Shown here: one piece after another, positions 8,074 through 15,646 of the stretch | Layout of the letters: the number at the start of each line of letters is the position of its first letter | Position numbering within the stretch: position 1 is the first letter of the stretch | Made by a program: the position numbers and the translations under genes | Notes under the pieces: model-generated | Database searches by the model: none | What the model was told of the DNA's origin: nothing | Seen by the model: only the letters and a program-made list of their open reading frames with translations | Origin: Erwinia sp. SLM-02 | Lineage (GTDB): Bacteria; Pseudomonadota; Gammaproteobacteria; Enterobacterales; Enterobacteriaceae | Length of the DNA stretch: 64,000 nt | Direction: 5' to 3' | NCBI RefSeq assembly: GCF_037450285.1 | Contig: NZ_JAQISN010000003.1 | Coordinates: 372,001 to 436,000, forward strand

Positions 8074-9258
8074 ATGAAATCGCTGTTGGCGCGTCATCGT
8101 TTTAATCCGGTCTATCTGGCGTTTATGGCGATTACGTTCATGGTCGGCATTGCCGGTGCGCTGCAGGCACCGACGCTGAGCCTGTTCCTCAGCCGTGAGG
8201 TGGACGTGCGGCCATTTTGGGTGGGGCTGTTTTATACGGTGAACGCGGTGGCGGGGATTGTGGTCAGCCTGCTGCTGGCGAAGCGTTCCGATAATCGCGG
8301 CGATCGCCGCATGCTGATTCTGTTTTGCTGCCTGATTGCCGTGGCGAACGCCGTCCTGTTTGCATTTAATCGTCACTACCTGACGCTGATTACGCTGGGC
8401 GTGCTGCTTTCTGCGATAGCCAGCGTGGCGATGCCGCAGATTTTTGCTCTGGCGCGCGAGTATGCCGACAGTTCGGCGCGAGAGGCGGTGATGTTCAGCT
8501 CGGTGATGCGTGCGCAGATGTCACTGGCCTGGGTGATCGGGCCGCCGCTCTCCTTCTCGCTGGTACTGAACTTTGGTTTCACGCTGATGTTCAGCATCGC
8601 CGCGCTGCTGTTTGTGGTCTGCATCGCGATGATCTGGTTTACCCTGCCGTCGGTGCCCAGAGTGCTGCCGACCACGGCGGTGCCGGTGACGGAAGTTAGC
8701 GGCTTAAAGAACACCGATGTCCGGTTGCTGTTTATTGCTTCGGTGCTGATGTGGTCCTGCAACAGTATGTATGTCATTGATATGCCGCTGTATATTAGCA
8801 GTACGCTGGGCCTGCCGGACTCGCTGGCGGGTTTGCTGATGGGCACCGCCGCCGGGCTGGAAATTCCGGTGATGCTGCTGGCCGGGCGGTACGTCAGGCG
8901 CACCGGTAAGCGCAATATGATGCTGCTGGCGGTTGGCTGCGGCGCGCTGTTTTACCTTGGGCTGGTGCTGTTGCAGAATCGCGCGGCGCTGATGATTCTG
9001 CAGCTGTTTAACGCGGTATTTATCGGCATTATCGCCGGGATTGGGATGATCTGGTTCCAGGATTTGATGCCGGGGCGGCCGGGAGCGGCGACTACGCTGT
9101 TTACCAACAGTATTTCTACCGGGGTGATTCTGGCTGGGATATTCCAGGGGACCGTGGCGGAAAACTTCGGCCATCACGCGGTGTATATGCTGGCGCTGGC
9201 CCTGGTGCTGGTGTCGTTTGCGCTGTCGTGGCGAATTCGGGAAGCGCGGGCGGGATAG
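8074..9258 (+). CDS. setA: Sugar efflux transporter SetA
   Basis: 394-residue major facilitator with about 12 membrane helices. It exports glucose, lactose and non-metabolisable glucosides and lowers sugar-phosphate stress. It matches SetA throughout: GVAGALQAPTLSLFLSREV-like first helix, LAKRSDNRGDRR in the 2-3 loop (motif A), and the GMIWFQDLMPGRPGAATTLF region in the second half. A GAGG ribosome site precedes the ATG. In E. coli setA is co-transcribed with sgrS; here the SgrS terminator lies 62 bp upstream, so read-through or an own promoter is needed. An 800-bp repeat zone follows the stop. Confidence 0.95.
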   Translation: MKSLLARHRFNPVYLAFMAITFMVGIAGALQAPTLSLFLSREVDVRPFWVGLFYTVNAVAGIVVSLLLAKRSDNRGDRRMLILFCCLIAVANAVLFAFNRHYLTLITLGVLLSAIASVAMPQIFALAREYADSSAREAVMFSSVMRAQMSLAWVIGPPLSFSLVLNFGFTLMFSIAALLFVVCIAMIWFTLPSVPRVLPTTAVPVTEVSGLKNTDVRLLFIASVLMWSCNSMYVIDMPLYISSTLGLPDSLAGLLMGTAAGLEIPVMLLAGRYVRRTGKRNMMLLAVGCGALFYLGLVLLQNRAALMILQLFNAVFIGIIAGIGMIWFQDLMPGRPGAATTLFTNSISTGVILAGIFQGTVAENFGHHAVYMLALALVLVSFALSWRIREARAG

Positions 9259-9278
9259 CAACGTTCGGTGCTTAGGCT

Positions 9279-9725
9279 TGTTTGGCTGTGAACTCGGTGC
9301 CCGGGCTGACCGTTACGGGCGGATCGCTGACATTCAGTGCCACGGCTGACCGTTACGGGCAGATCGCCGGGTCGCCGTGAATCCTCCCTGGAGGCCTGGC
9401 TGCCGCATCCCTGCGGCAGACCCCCGGCTAACCTGTCCCGTAATGGTCGGCCTTTCAGGCAGTGGTGTTGCTGCGGGAAACGTCGGTTTTGGCTAACGCT
9501 ATATCCTTGCCAGTAGCTGATTGGTATTGGGGGAAAGGGGCTGAGAATACAGCGTACGGGTTCATTTTGCTGTGAACCCGATGCCCTGGCTGACCGTTAC
9601 GGGCAGATCGCCGAGTCGCCGTAAATACGTCCCTGTAGGCTTGGCTGCCGCATCCTTGCGGCAGACACCCGGCTAACCTGTCCCGTAACGTTCGGCCTTT
9701 CAGACAATGCTGTTGCTGTGGGAAA
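9279..9725. repeat. Imperfect three-copy intergenic repeat with internal hairpins
   Basis: Two nearly full copies (9344-9480 and 9588-9725, 137-138 bp) and one truncated leading copy (about 9279-9331). Each opens with GGCTGACCGTTACGGGC, contains the hairpin CTGCCGCATCC(C/T)TGCGGCAG and ends GGCTAACCTGTCCCGTAA. The opening and the end form an outer inverted repeat (CGTTACGGG with CCCGTAAC). Together this gives a multi-stem structure on either strand. Spacing between copies is 244 bp. No credible ORF is present. The family is unknown to me. Confidence 0.8.
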
Positions 9726-9830
9726 TATCTGCTTTAACTACCAGATCAGTTTTTACTGACAGAGAATGGAAGGGCAGTGAAGAAAGACTCTGGTTTTACC
9801 TTTGCAGCAACGTATTGATTAGCAGGCAAT

Positions 9831-9928
9831 CGGTGTGGGGCGGGTTCGCAGACCGTCGGGCGCATGGACGCGCCCGTCGAGGCTACAGGGACGTATTCAC
9901 GCCGAGTCCGCGAACCCGCCCCACACCG
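9831..9928. repeat. Large palindrome with 19-bp perfect arms
   Basis: CGGTGTGGGGCGGGTTCGC (9831-9849) is exactly repeated in reverse complement at 9910-9928. The 60-bp centre contains a second inverted repeat (GTCGGGCGC and GCGCCCGTC flanking ATGGAC). It also contains, inverted, about 23 bp related to the 138-bp repeat (9883-9905 against 9616-9638, CTACAGGGACGTATT core). It could act as a strong hairpin or cruciform between setA and the end of the leu operon. Confidence 0.85.
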
Positions 9929-10069
9929 ATAAGCCAGATGCGAAACAAACAGCTACACCCAATCTCAGACCGATAAGCCAGATGCGAAACAAGCAGCTAC
10001 ACCCAATCCCACACCGATAAGCCAGGCTCTCAACAAGCAGCAACCCTAAGTCCTACACCGATAAGCCAA
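9926..10069. repeat. 44-bp tandem repeat array abutting leuD
   Basis: CCGATAAGCCA starts at 9926, 9970, 10014 and 10058, an exact 44-bp period. There are three full units and a fourth broken off at the leuD stop codon. Units 1 and 2 are nearly identical (AGATGCGAAACAA.CAGCTACACCCAAT); unit 3 is more diverged. The first unit begins within the right arm of the preceding palindrome, so the array and the palindrome are physically linked. No clear terminator for the leu operon is seen here. Confidence 0.88.
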
Positions 10070-10675
10070 TCAGCGTAAAAACACCGGCTGCTTCTGCTCG
10101 TAAGCCCCGATCGCCGCATCGTGCTGTAACGTCAGACCAATCGCATCCAGACCGTTCAGCAGACAGTGACGGCGGAAACTGTCGATCTCAAAACGATACG
10201 CCTTGCTGCCCGCCCGGACCTGCTGATTCTCCAGATCGACGGTCATCTGCATCCCCGGATCGCCTGCCACCATGCGGAACAGCTCATCAACTTCACTTTC
10301 CGCCAGCGACACCAGCAGTAGCTGGTTGTTAAAGGAGTTGTTGGCAAAAATATCGGCAAAATCAGAGCCGACAATCGCCTGAATACCGTAATCGGTCAGC
10401 GCCCAGGGCGCATGCTCGCGCGATGAACCGCAGCCGAAGTTTTCGCGGGTGAGCATAATGCTGGCGCCGCTGAACTCCGGCTTGTTCAGAATGAAATCCG
10501 GGTTATCGACCTTGCCTTCTGCATCGCTGTAGCGCCAGTCGAAGAACAGGTTGCGGCCAAAACCGGTACGGGTCACCATCTGCAGGAACTGCTTGGGGAT
10601 AATCGCATCGGTATCGACGTTGGCCAGGTCCATCGGCAGTACTACGCCGGTATGTTGAATAAATTTCTTCGCCAT
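10070..10675 (-). CDS. leuD: 3-isopropylmalate dehydratase small subunit
   Basis: 201-residue swivelling subunit that with LeuC isomerises 2- to 3-isopropylmalate in leucine synthesis. The sequence covers the usual LeuD landmarks: GVVLPMDLANVDTDAIIPKQFL near the N-terminus, NFGCGSSREHAPWAL around 95-110, and the IVGSDFADIFANNSFNN block. The length is the same as E. coli LeuD. It is the last gene of leuLABCD, starting 9 bp after leuC, with AGGAG ahead of the ATG. The stop codon touches a tandem repeat array. Confidence 0.98.
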   Translation of the reverse strand: MAKKFIQHTGVVLPMDLANVDTDAIIPKQFLQMVTRTGFGRNLFFDWRYSDAEGKVDNPDFILNKPEFSGASIMLTRENFGCGSSREHAPWALTDYGIQAIVGSDFADIFANNSFNNQLLLVSLAESEVDELFRMVAGDPGMQMTVDLENQQVRAGSKAYRFEIDSFRRHCLLNGLDAIGLTLQHDAAIGAYEQKQPVFLR

Positions 10676-10684
10676 AAAAGCTCC

Positions 10685-12082
10685 TTACGCCAGCTCGCGG
10701 ATATCAGCAAAATGCCCGGCCACCGCCGCCGCCGCCGCCATCGCCGGGCTGACCAGATGCGTGCGCCCGCCGCGGCCCTGACGGCCTTCAAAATTACGGT
10801 TGCTGGTGGACGCGCAGCGTTCGCCGGGGCTTAAACGATCGTTGTTCATGGCCAGACACATTGAGCAGCCGGGTAAACGCCACTCAAAACCGGCATCAAT
10901 AAAGATCTTATCCAGCCCTTCGGCTTCGGCCTGCGCTTTCACCGGACCGGATCCCGGAACCACGTAACCCTGCACGCCCTCGGCAATTTTATGGCCTTTC
11001 ACTACCGCCGCCGCCGCGCGCAGATCCTCAATGCGGGAGTTGGTGCAGGAGCCGATAAAGACTTTATCAATGCGCACATCAGTCAGGCGAATACCGGGTT
11101 TCAGATCCATATAGGCCAGGGCTTTCTCGGCGGAGGCGCGCTCCACCGGATCGCTGAATGAAACCGGGTCGGGGATCGGATCGCTGACGGCAATCACCTG
11201 GCCGGGGTTGGTTCCCCAGGTAACCTGCGGTGCGATTTCTCCCGCTTCCAGCGTGACCACTTTATCAAAGTGCGCGCCGTCATCGGACTTCAGCGTGCGC
11301 CAGTAATCCACCGCCTGCTGCCACTGGTCATCTTTTGGTGCAAAACGGCGGCCTTTAACATAGTTAAAGGTGGTGTCATCCGGCGCAACCAGACCGGCTT
11401 TCGCACCCAGTTCGATAGCCATATTGCACAGGGTCATGCGGCCTTCCATGCTCAGTGCCGCTACCGCCTCACCGCAAAATTCCACCACGTGACCGTTCCC
11501 GCCGCCGCTACCGGTTTTACCGATAATCGCCAGCGCGATATCTTTGGCGGTGATCCCGGGTGCCGTTTTTCCGCGGACTTCCACCTTCATGGTTTTTGCC
11601 CGTGCCTGCTTCAGCGTCTGCGTTGCCAGCACGTGTTCAACTTCGGACGTGCCGATACCAAACGCCAGCGCACCCAGCGCACCGTGGGTAGAGGTGTGGG
11701 AATCACCGCAGACAATAGTCATGCCGGGCAGCGACAGACCCTGTTCCGGCCCCATAACGTGAACGATGCCCTGGAACTGATGGCTGAGATCGAAAAGCTG
11801 TACGCCAAAGGCTTCACAGTTTTTGATCAGCATCGACATCTGAATACGCGCCATCTCACCGCTGGCGTTGATGTCCCGGCTCTGGGTTGAAACGTTGTGA
11901 TCCATCGTGGCGAAGGTTTTTGACGGCTGGCGCACCGGACGTCCGTGCGCGCGCAGTCCGTCAAAGGCCTGGGCTGATGTCACCTCATGAACGAGGTGAC
12001 GATCGATGTAGATCAGCGGTGTTTCGTTGGGTGCTTCGTGCACGACATGCGCATCAAACAGCTTCTCGTACAGTGTTTTCAT
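10685..12082 (-). CDS. leuC: 3-isopropylmalate dehydratase large subunit
   Basis: 465-residue aconitase-family subunit that holds the [4Fe-4S] cluster of isopropylmalate isomerase (E. coli 466). The cluster ligands are in place: Cys346 in FIGSCTNSR, and Cys406 and Cys409 in GCSMC. CGDSHTSTHGALG (125-137) is also conserved. It starts 2 bp after the leuB stop, so it is surely co-translated from one mRNA. No truncation or unusual residue was noticed. Confidence 0.98.
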   Translation of the reverse strand: MKTLYEKLFDAHVVHEAPNETPLIYIDRHLVHEVTSAQAFDGLRAHGRPVRQPSKTFATMDHNVSTQSRDINASGEMARIQMSMLIKNCEAFGVQLFDLSHQFQGIVHVMGPEQGLSLPGMTIVCGDSHTSTHGALGALAFGIGTSEVEHVLATQTLKQARAKTMKVEVRGKTAPGITAKDIALAIIGKTGSGGGNGHVVEFCGEAVAALSMEGRMTLCNMAIELGAKAGLVAPDDTTFNYVKGRRFAPKDDQWQQAVDYWRTLKSDDGAHFDKVVTLEAGEIAPQVTWGTNPGQVIAVSDPIPDPVSFSDPVERASAEKALAYMDLKPGIRLTDVRIDKVFIGSCTNSRIEDLRAAAAVVKGHKIAEGVQGYVVPGSGPVKAQAEAEGLDKIFIDAGFEWRLPGCSMCLAMNNDRLSPGERCASTSNRNFEGRQGRGGRTHLVSPAMAAAAAVAGHFADIRELA

Positions 12083-12084
12083 AA

Positions 12085-13173
12085 TTATGCTTCGCGAATA
12101 AACCGGGCAATGATGTCGCCCATTTCATCGGTGCCGATAGCCTTGCCGTTGCCGGCTAAGTCACCGGTGCGATAACCTTCTTCCAGCGCCCGGCTGATAG
12201 CCTGCTCAATGGCATCGGCGGCGTTGCCCGCGTCCAGGCTGTAGCGCAACAGCAGCGCCAGCGACAGGATTTGCGCGATTGGGTTAGCGATATTTTTACC
12301 GGCGATATCCGGTGCTGAACCGCCCGCCGGTTCAAACAGGCCGAAGCCCTGTTCGTTCAGGCTGGCTGACGGCAGCATGCCCATTGAGCCGGTGATCATT
12401 GCGCACTCATCGGAAAGAATGTCGCCAAACAGGTTGGAACACAGCATCACGTCGAACTGCGACGGCGCTTTGATCAGCTGCATGGTGGCGTTGTCGATAT
12501 ACATATGGCTCAGCTCAACGTCCGGATAGTCCTGCGCGACTTCGGTCACGATCTGACGCCAGAGGATTGAGGACTGCAGCACGTTAGCTTTATCGATTGA
12601 GGTCACTTTCTTGCGGCGCTTGCGCGCGGATTCGAAGGCGATACGCGCAATGCGTTCGATCTCAAAACGGTGATACACCTCGGTGTCGAATGCACGTTCG
12701 TGCATGCCGCTGCCTTCACGGCCTTTAGGCTGTCCGAAGTAGATCCCGCCGGTCAGTTCACGCACCACCAGGATATCAAAGCCTTTGTCGGCAATGTCGC
12801 GGCGCAGCGGGCAGAACTCTTCCAGGCCCTGATACAGGCTGGCAGGGCGCAGGTTGCTGAACAGTTTGAAGTGCTTACGCAGCGGCAGCAGCGCACCGCG
12901 CTCCGGCTGCTCTGCCGGTGGCAGATGTTCCCACTTCGGGCCACCCACGGAACCAAACAGGATCGCATCCGCCTGCTCACAGCCTTTTACCGTGGCTTCC
13001 GGCAACGGCACGCCGTGGCGATCGATGGCCACACCGCCAACGTCATATTCGCTGGTGGTGATACGCAGGCTGAAGCGCTGGCGAATGCTTTCCAGCACTT
13101 TGCCGGCCTGCGCCATGACTTCGGGTCCGATGCCGTCACCGGGTAATACAGCGAGATGATAGGTTCTGGACAT
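12085..13173 (-). CDS. leuB: 3-isopropylmalate dehydrogenase
   Basis: 362-residue NAD-dependent oxidative decarboxylase that makes 2-oxoisocaproate. The N-terminal LPGDGIGPEV loop, GSVGGPKWE near 73-81, the substrate-binding arginine region around RKHFKLFSNLRPA and the C-terminal GSAPDIAGKNIANP cofactor motif are all seen. It lies between leuA (2 bp gap) and leuC (2 bp gap) in the leu operon. Confidence 0.98.
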   Translation of the reverse strand: MSRTYHLAVLPGDGIGPEVMAQAGKVLESIRQRFSLRITTSEYDVGGVAIDRHGVPLPEATVKGCEQADAILFGSVGGPKWEHLPPAEQPERGALLPLRKHFKLFSNLRPASLYQGLEEFCPLRRDIADKGFDILVVRELTGGIYFGQPKGREGSGMHERAFDTEVYHRFEIERIARIAFESARKRRKKVTSIDKANVLQSSILWRQIVTEVAQDYPDVELSHMYIDNATMQLIKAPSQFDVMLCSNLFGDILSDECAMITGSMGMLPSASLNEQGFGLFEPAGGSAPDIAGKNIANPIAQILSLALLLRYSLDAGNAADAIEQAISRALEEGYRTGDLAGNGKAIGTDEMGDIIARFIREA

Positions 13174-13175
13174 GA

Positions 13176-14744
13176 TTACACGGTTTCCTTTTGATCCTGT
13201 TGAGTCGACTTACGTTGCAGTTCCTGCTCGACCTGGCGGGCGCGCCAGATGTTGTTCAGCGCATGTACCATGGCTTTAGCGGAAGATTCGACGATATCGG
13301 TCGCCAGACCGACGCCGTGGAATTTGCGTCCATTATATTTCACCACGATGTCCACCTGGCCCAGCGCGTCTTTACCGTGGCCTTTGGCGGTCAGCTGATA
13401 GTTGATCAGCTCGGCGTCAAAATCGGTAATGCGGTTGATGGCCTGGTATACCGCATCAACCGGGCCGTTGCCGGTTGCCGCTTCGGTTTTCTGCTCTTCG
13501 CCGCACAGCAGCTGCACGGTGGCGGTGGCGATTACGCTGGAGCCGGACTGCACGTTAAAGGTATCCAGCGAGAAGAACTCCGGCTCTTCCGACTGTTTGT
13601 TGATAAACGCCATCGCTTCCAGATCGTAATCGAAGACCTGGCCTTTTTTATCGGCCAGCGCTTTGAAATCTTCGTACAGCGTATCCAGATTATAATCGGA
13701 TTCGCTGTAGCCCATCTCTTCCATGCGGTGCTTGACGGCTGCGCGGCCGGAGCGGGAGGTCAGGTTCAACTGCACCTGCTTCAGACCAATGGATTCCGGG
13801 GTCAGGATTTCGTAGTTTTCACGGTTCTTCAGCACGCCATCCTGGTGGATACCGGAGGAGTGGGCGAAGGCATTGGAACCAATTACCGCTTTATGCGCCG
13901 GGATGGGCATGTTGCAAATCTGGCTGACGGTCTGGCAGGTGCGATAGATTTCCTGGTGGTTGATGCGGGTATGCACGTTCATCAACTGACCGCGGGTTTT
14001 AATCGCCATAATGGTTTCTTCCAGCGCACAGTTACCGGCACGCTCGCCCAGACCGTTCATCGCGCCTTCAATCTGGCGTGCACCGGCATTGACGGCGGCC
14101 AGCGCGTTGCCAACGGCCATTCCCAGATCGTCGTGGGTATGTACGGACAGAATGGCTTTGTCGATGTTCGGCACGCGTTCGCGCAGCTGGGTGAAGATGT
14201 TGGCGTATTCGTAGGGCAGGGTGTAGCCAACGGTATCTGGAATGTTGATGGTGGTGGCACCCGCGTTAATTGCGGCTTCCACCACGCGGCACAGGTCGTC
14301 AATCGGGGTACGACCGCCGTCCTCGCAGGAGAACTCCACGTCATCGGTGTAATTACGTGCCCGCTTCACCATCTTCACCGCGCGCTCAATCACTTCCGGC
14401 AGCGTACTGCGCAGCTTGGTGGCAATGTGCATGGGCGATGTCGCCAGGAAGGTATGAATACGGTAGGCCTCGGCCACGCGCAGCGCTTCGTAAGCTGCGT
14501 CGATATCTTTTTCCACACAGCGTGCCAGACCGCAAACGCGGCTGTTTTTAATCTGACGGGCAATGGTCTGCACGGATTCAAAATCACCGGGAGAAGACAC
14601 CGGGAAGCCGACCTCCATCACATCCACGCCCATACGCTCCAGTGCCAGGGCAATTTGCAGTTTTTCTTTCACACTCAGGCTGGCCTGTAATGCCTGCTCA
14701 CCATCGCGCAGAGTGGTATCGAAAATAATGACTTGTTGGCTCAT
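13176..14744 (-). CDS. leuA: 2-isopropylmalate synthase
   Basis: 522-residue first enzyme of the leucine branch, condensing acetyl-CoA with 2-oxoisovalerate (E. coli 523). The catalytic barrel is N-terminal, with TTLRDGEQ at 10-17 (metal-binding Asp14) and SVHTHDDLGMAVGN near 200, whose histidines complete the metal site. Residues from about 390 form the LeuA allosteric domain that binds leucine. The ATG follows AAGGAATTAACC. It is the first structural gene behind the leuL leader and attenuator. Confidence 0.98.
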   Translation of the reverse strand: MSQQVIIFDTTLRDGEQALQASLSVKEKLQIALALERMGVDVMEVGFPVSSPGDFESVQTIARQIKNSRVCGLARCVEKDIDAAYEALRVAEAYRIHTFLATSPMHIATKLRSTLPEVIERAVKMVKRARNYTDDVEFSCEDGGRTPIDDLCRVVEAAINAGATTINIPDTVGYTLPYEYANIFTQLRERVPNIDKAILSVHTHDDLGMAVGNALAAVNAGARQIEGAMNGLGERAGNCALEETIMAIKTRGQLMNVHTRINHQEIYRTCQTVSQICNMPIPAHKAVIGSNAFAHSSGIHQDGVLKNRENYEILTPESIGLKQVQLNLTSRSGRAAVKHRMEEMGYSESDYNLDTLYEDFKALADKKGQVFDYDLEAMAFINKQSEEPEFFSLDTFNVQSGSSVIATATVQLLCGEEQKTEAATGNGPVDAVYQAINRITDFDAELINYQLTAKGHGKDALGQVDIVVKYNGRKFHGVGLATDIVESSAKAMVHALNNIWRARQVEQELQRKSTQQDQKETV

Positions 14745-14789
14745 GGGTTAATTCCTTGTCGTGATTACGTCGGGCCTGGCCGCGAGCAT

Positions 14790-14817
14790 AAAAAAACCCG
14801 CGCATTGGCGCGGGTTT
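14790..14817 (-). terminator. leu operon attenuator (intrinsic terminator)
   Basis: On the minus strand AAACCCGCGCC-AAT-GCGCGGGTTTTTTT forms a GC-rich hairpin and T-run between leuL and leuA. The region over the leader peptide can form the competing pairings expected of attenuation: the segments around 14840-14880 contain CGGTAGACGAGTGGGCGG and its partner CCGCCTACTCGGTCTAC. Confidence 0.9.
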
Positions 14818-14838
14818 CTTAGGTCTTGCAGGCCTGAA

Positions 14839-14922
14839 TCAGTGATTGATTCCGCCCACTCGTCTACCGCGCAACGAAGATGCGTTTAGTAGTAGACCGA
14901 GTAGGCGGATGGAACGAATCAT
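14839..14922 (-). CDS. leuL: leu operon leader peptide
   Basis: 27-codon ORF (ATG at 14920-14922, TGA at 14839-14841), too short for most gene callers. The peptide reads MIRSIRLLGLLLNASS followed by LRGRRVGGINH, matching the E. coli leader in length and pattern. Five leucine codons cluster at positions 7, 8 and 10-12, four of them the rare CUA (CTA CTC GGT CTA CTA CTA). Scarce leucyl-tRNA would stall the ribosome there and let RNA polymerase pass the downstream attenuator. Confidence 0.95.
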   Translation of the reverse strand: MIRSIRLLGLLLNASSLRGRRVGGINH

Positions 14923-14944
14923 TGACCCAGACCTCATAAATTCA

Positions 14945-15406
14945 AAGTGACATTATTGATACCTGATAACGGGGCGGGCTGTCAACTTTCACTATGGGGT
15001 TATTAACGTGGGGAGCACGATGCCTTTAGGAAAATATTCTGGCGGTCGGCGGCGTGTCAGAAGAATAGGTAGCTGAAGAACATTTTCGATCGTGATATGA
15101 CGGACTTATCGATGGTTCAGGGCGTTATTTCTATTTACAATGTATTGATATATATAGGTTTTTATTGTTTTAACTGGGTGCTGCTCCGCCGTGATGGTTT
15201 CGGGTTTTTTGGATTAAAATATTACCTTTAGTTTAAAACTTAGTAGATATAACTAAAAAAAACGAACAGTCAGTGCGGCCCTCCGTTTTTTTTATCCTGC
15301 TCCGTTTTGATAACAAAACGATCGCGCTGATAATTAACTAAAGCTCAGTACATTCCGCTTTTATAACGCTTTAAGTTCAGTGTTATTGTCGATAGCAGAG
15401 GCCGGG
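14945..15406. other. AT-rich spacer between leuL and ilvI (leuO position)
   Basis: No ORF of believable quality. In Escherichia this position holds leuO; no LeuO-like reading frame is seen on either strand. The sequence is markedly A/T-rich (for example 15138-15180 and 15215-15260), unlike its GC-rich neighbours, and contains TTTAACT/AGTTTAAA-type stretches. It probably holds the leuLABCD promoter at its left end and H-NS or Lrp-type binding sequence. That last point is inference. Confidence 0.5.
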
Positions 15407-15528
15407 GGGCAGAGCCTTAATCATCCCTTTCCGCACCCTGTGTGTGGTTTGCCGTTTGCCTGCCAGGTTTTCTACGGTTATGGTAATCGGCATAACCTCA
15501 AACCAAAAAAATGACCGGGGCTCTGCCC
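15407..15528. mobile_element. Possible MITE-like element with terminal inverted repeats
   Basis: GGGCAGAGCC (15407-15416) is inverted exactly at 15519-15528. Outside and inside, the match continues imperfectly (TCAT three bases further in on both sides). The 122-bp unit is GC-richer than its surroundings. An ORF of 61 codons runs across it on the minus strand (15568-15383), but I recognise no protein and it probably reflects the repeat itself. No clear target-site duplication was found. Confidence 0.4.
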
Positions 15529-15646
15529 TGTACCTGGATTTTGGAAATGACTTCCAATTTCTAAGCATAAAACACGGGTGTTGAACCTATCCGGCAGAGA
15601 GCTTACCTGCTGGATAACTCTGTACCTTGAAAGCCTGGAGGCAAAG

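Noticed and set aside
9707..10020. ORFs across the 44-bp repeat array
   Set aside because: Translations simply repeat the array; no independent coding evidence.
9926..10069. CRISPR array
   Set aside because: The units are contiguous 44-bp tandem repeats with no unique spacers and no cas genes nearby.
13191..14690. 499-codon ORF opposite leuA
   Set aside because: It is the mirror frame of leuA codon bias; the minus-strand frame is LeuA over its full length.
15383..15568. 61-codon minus-strand ORF before ilvI
   Set aside because: It spans the inverted-repeat unit and flanks, has no recognisable domain and no good start signal; reported only as part of the element.
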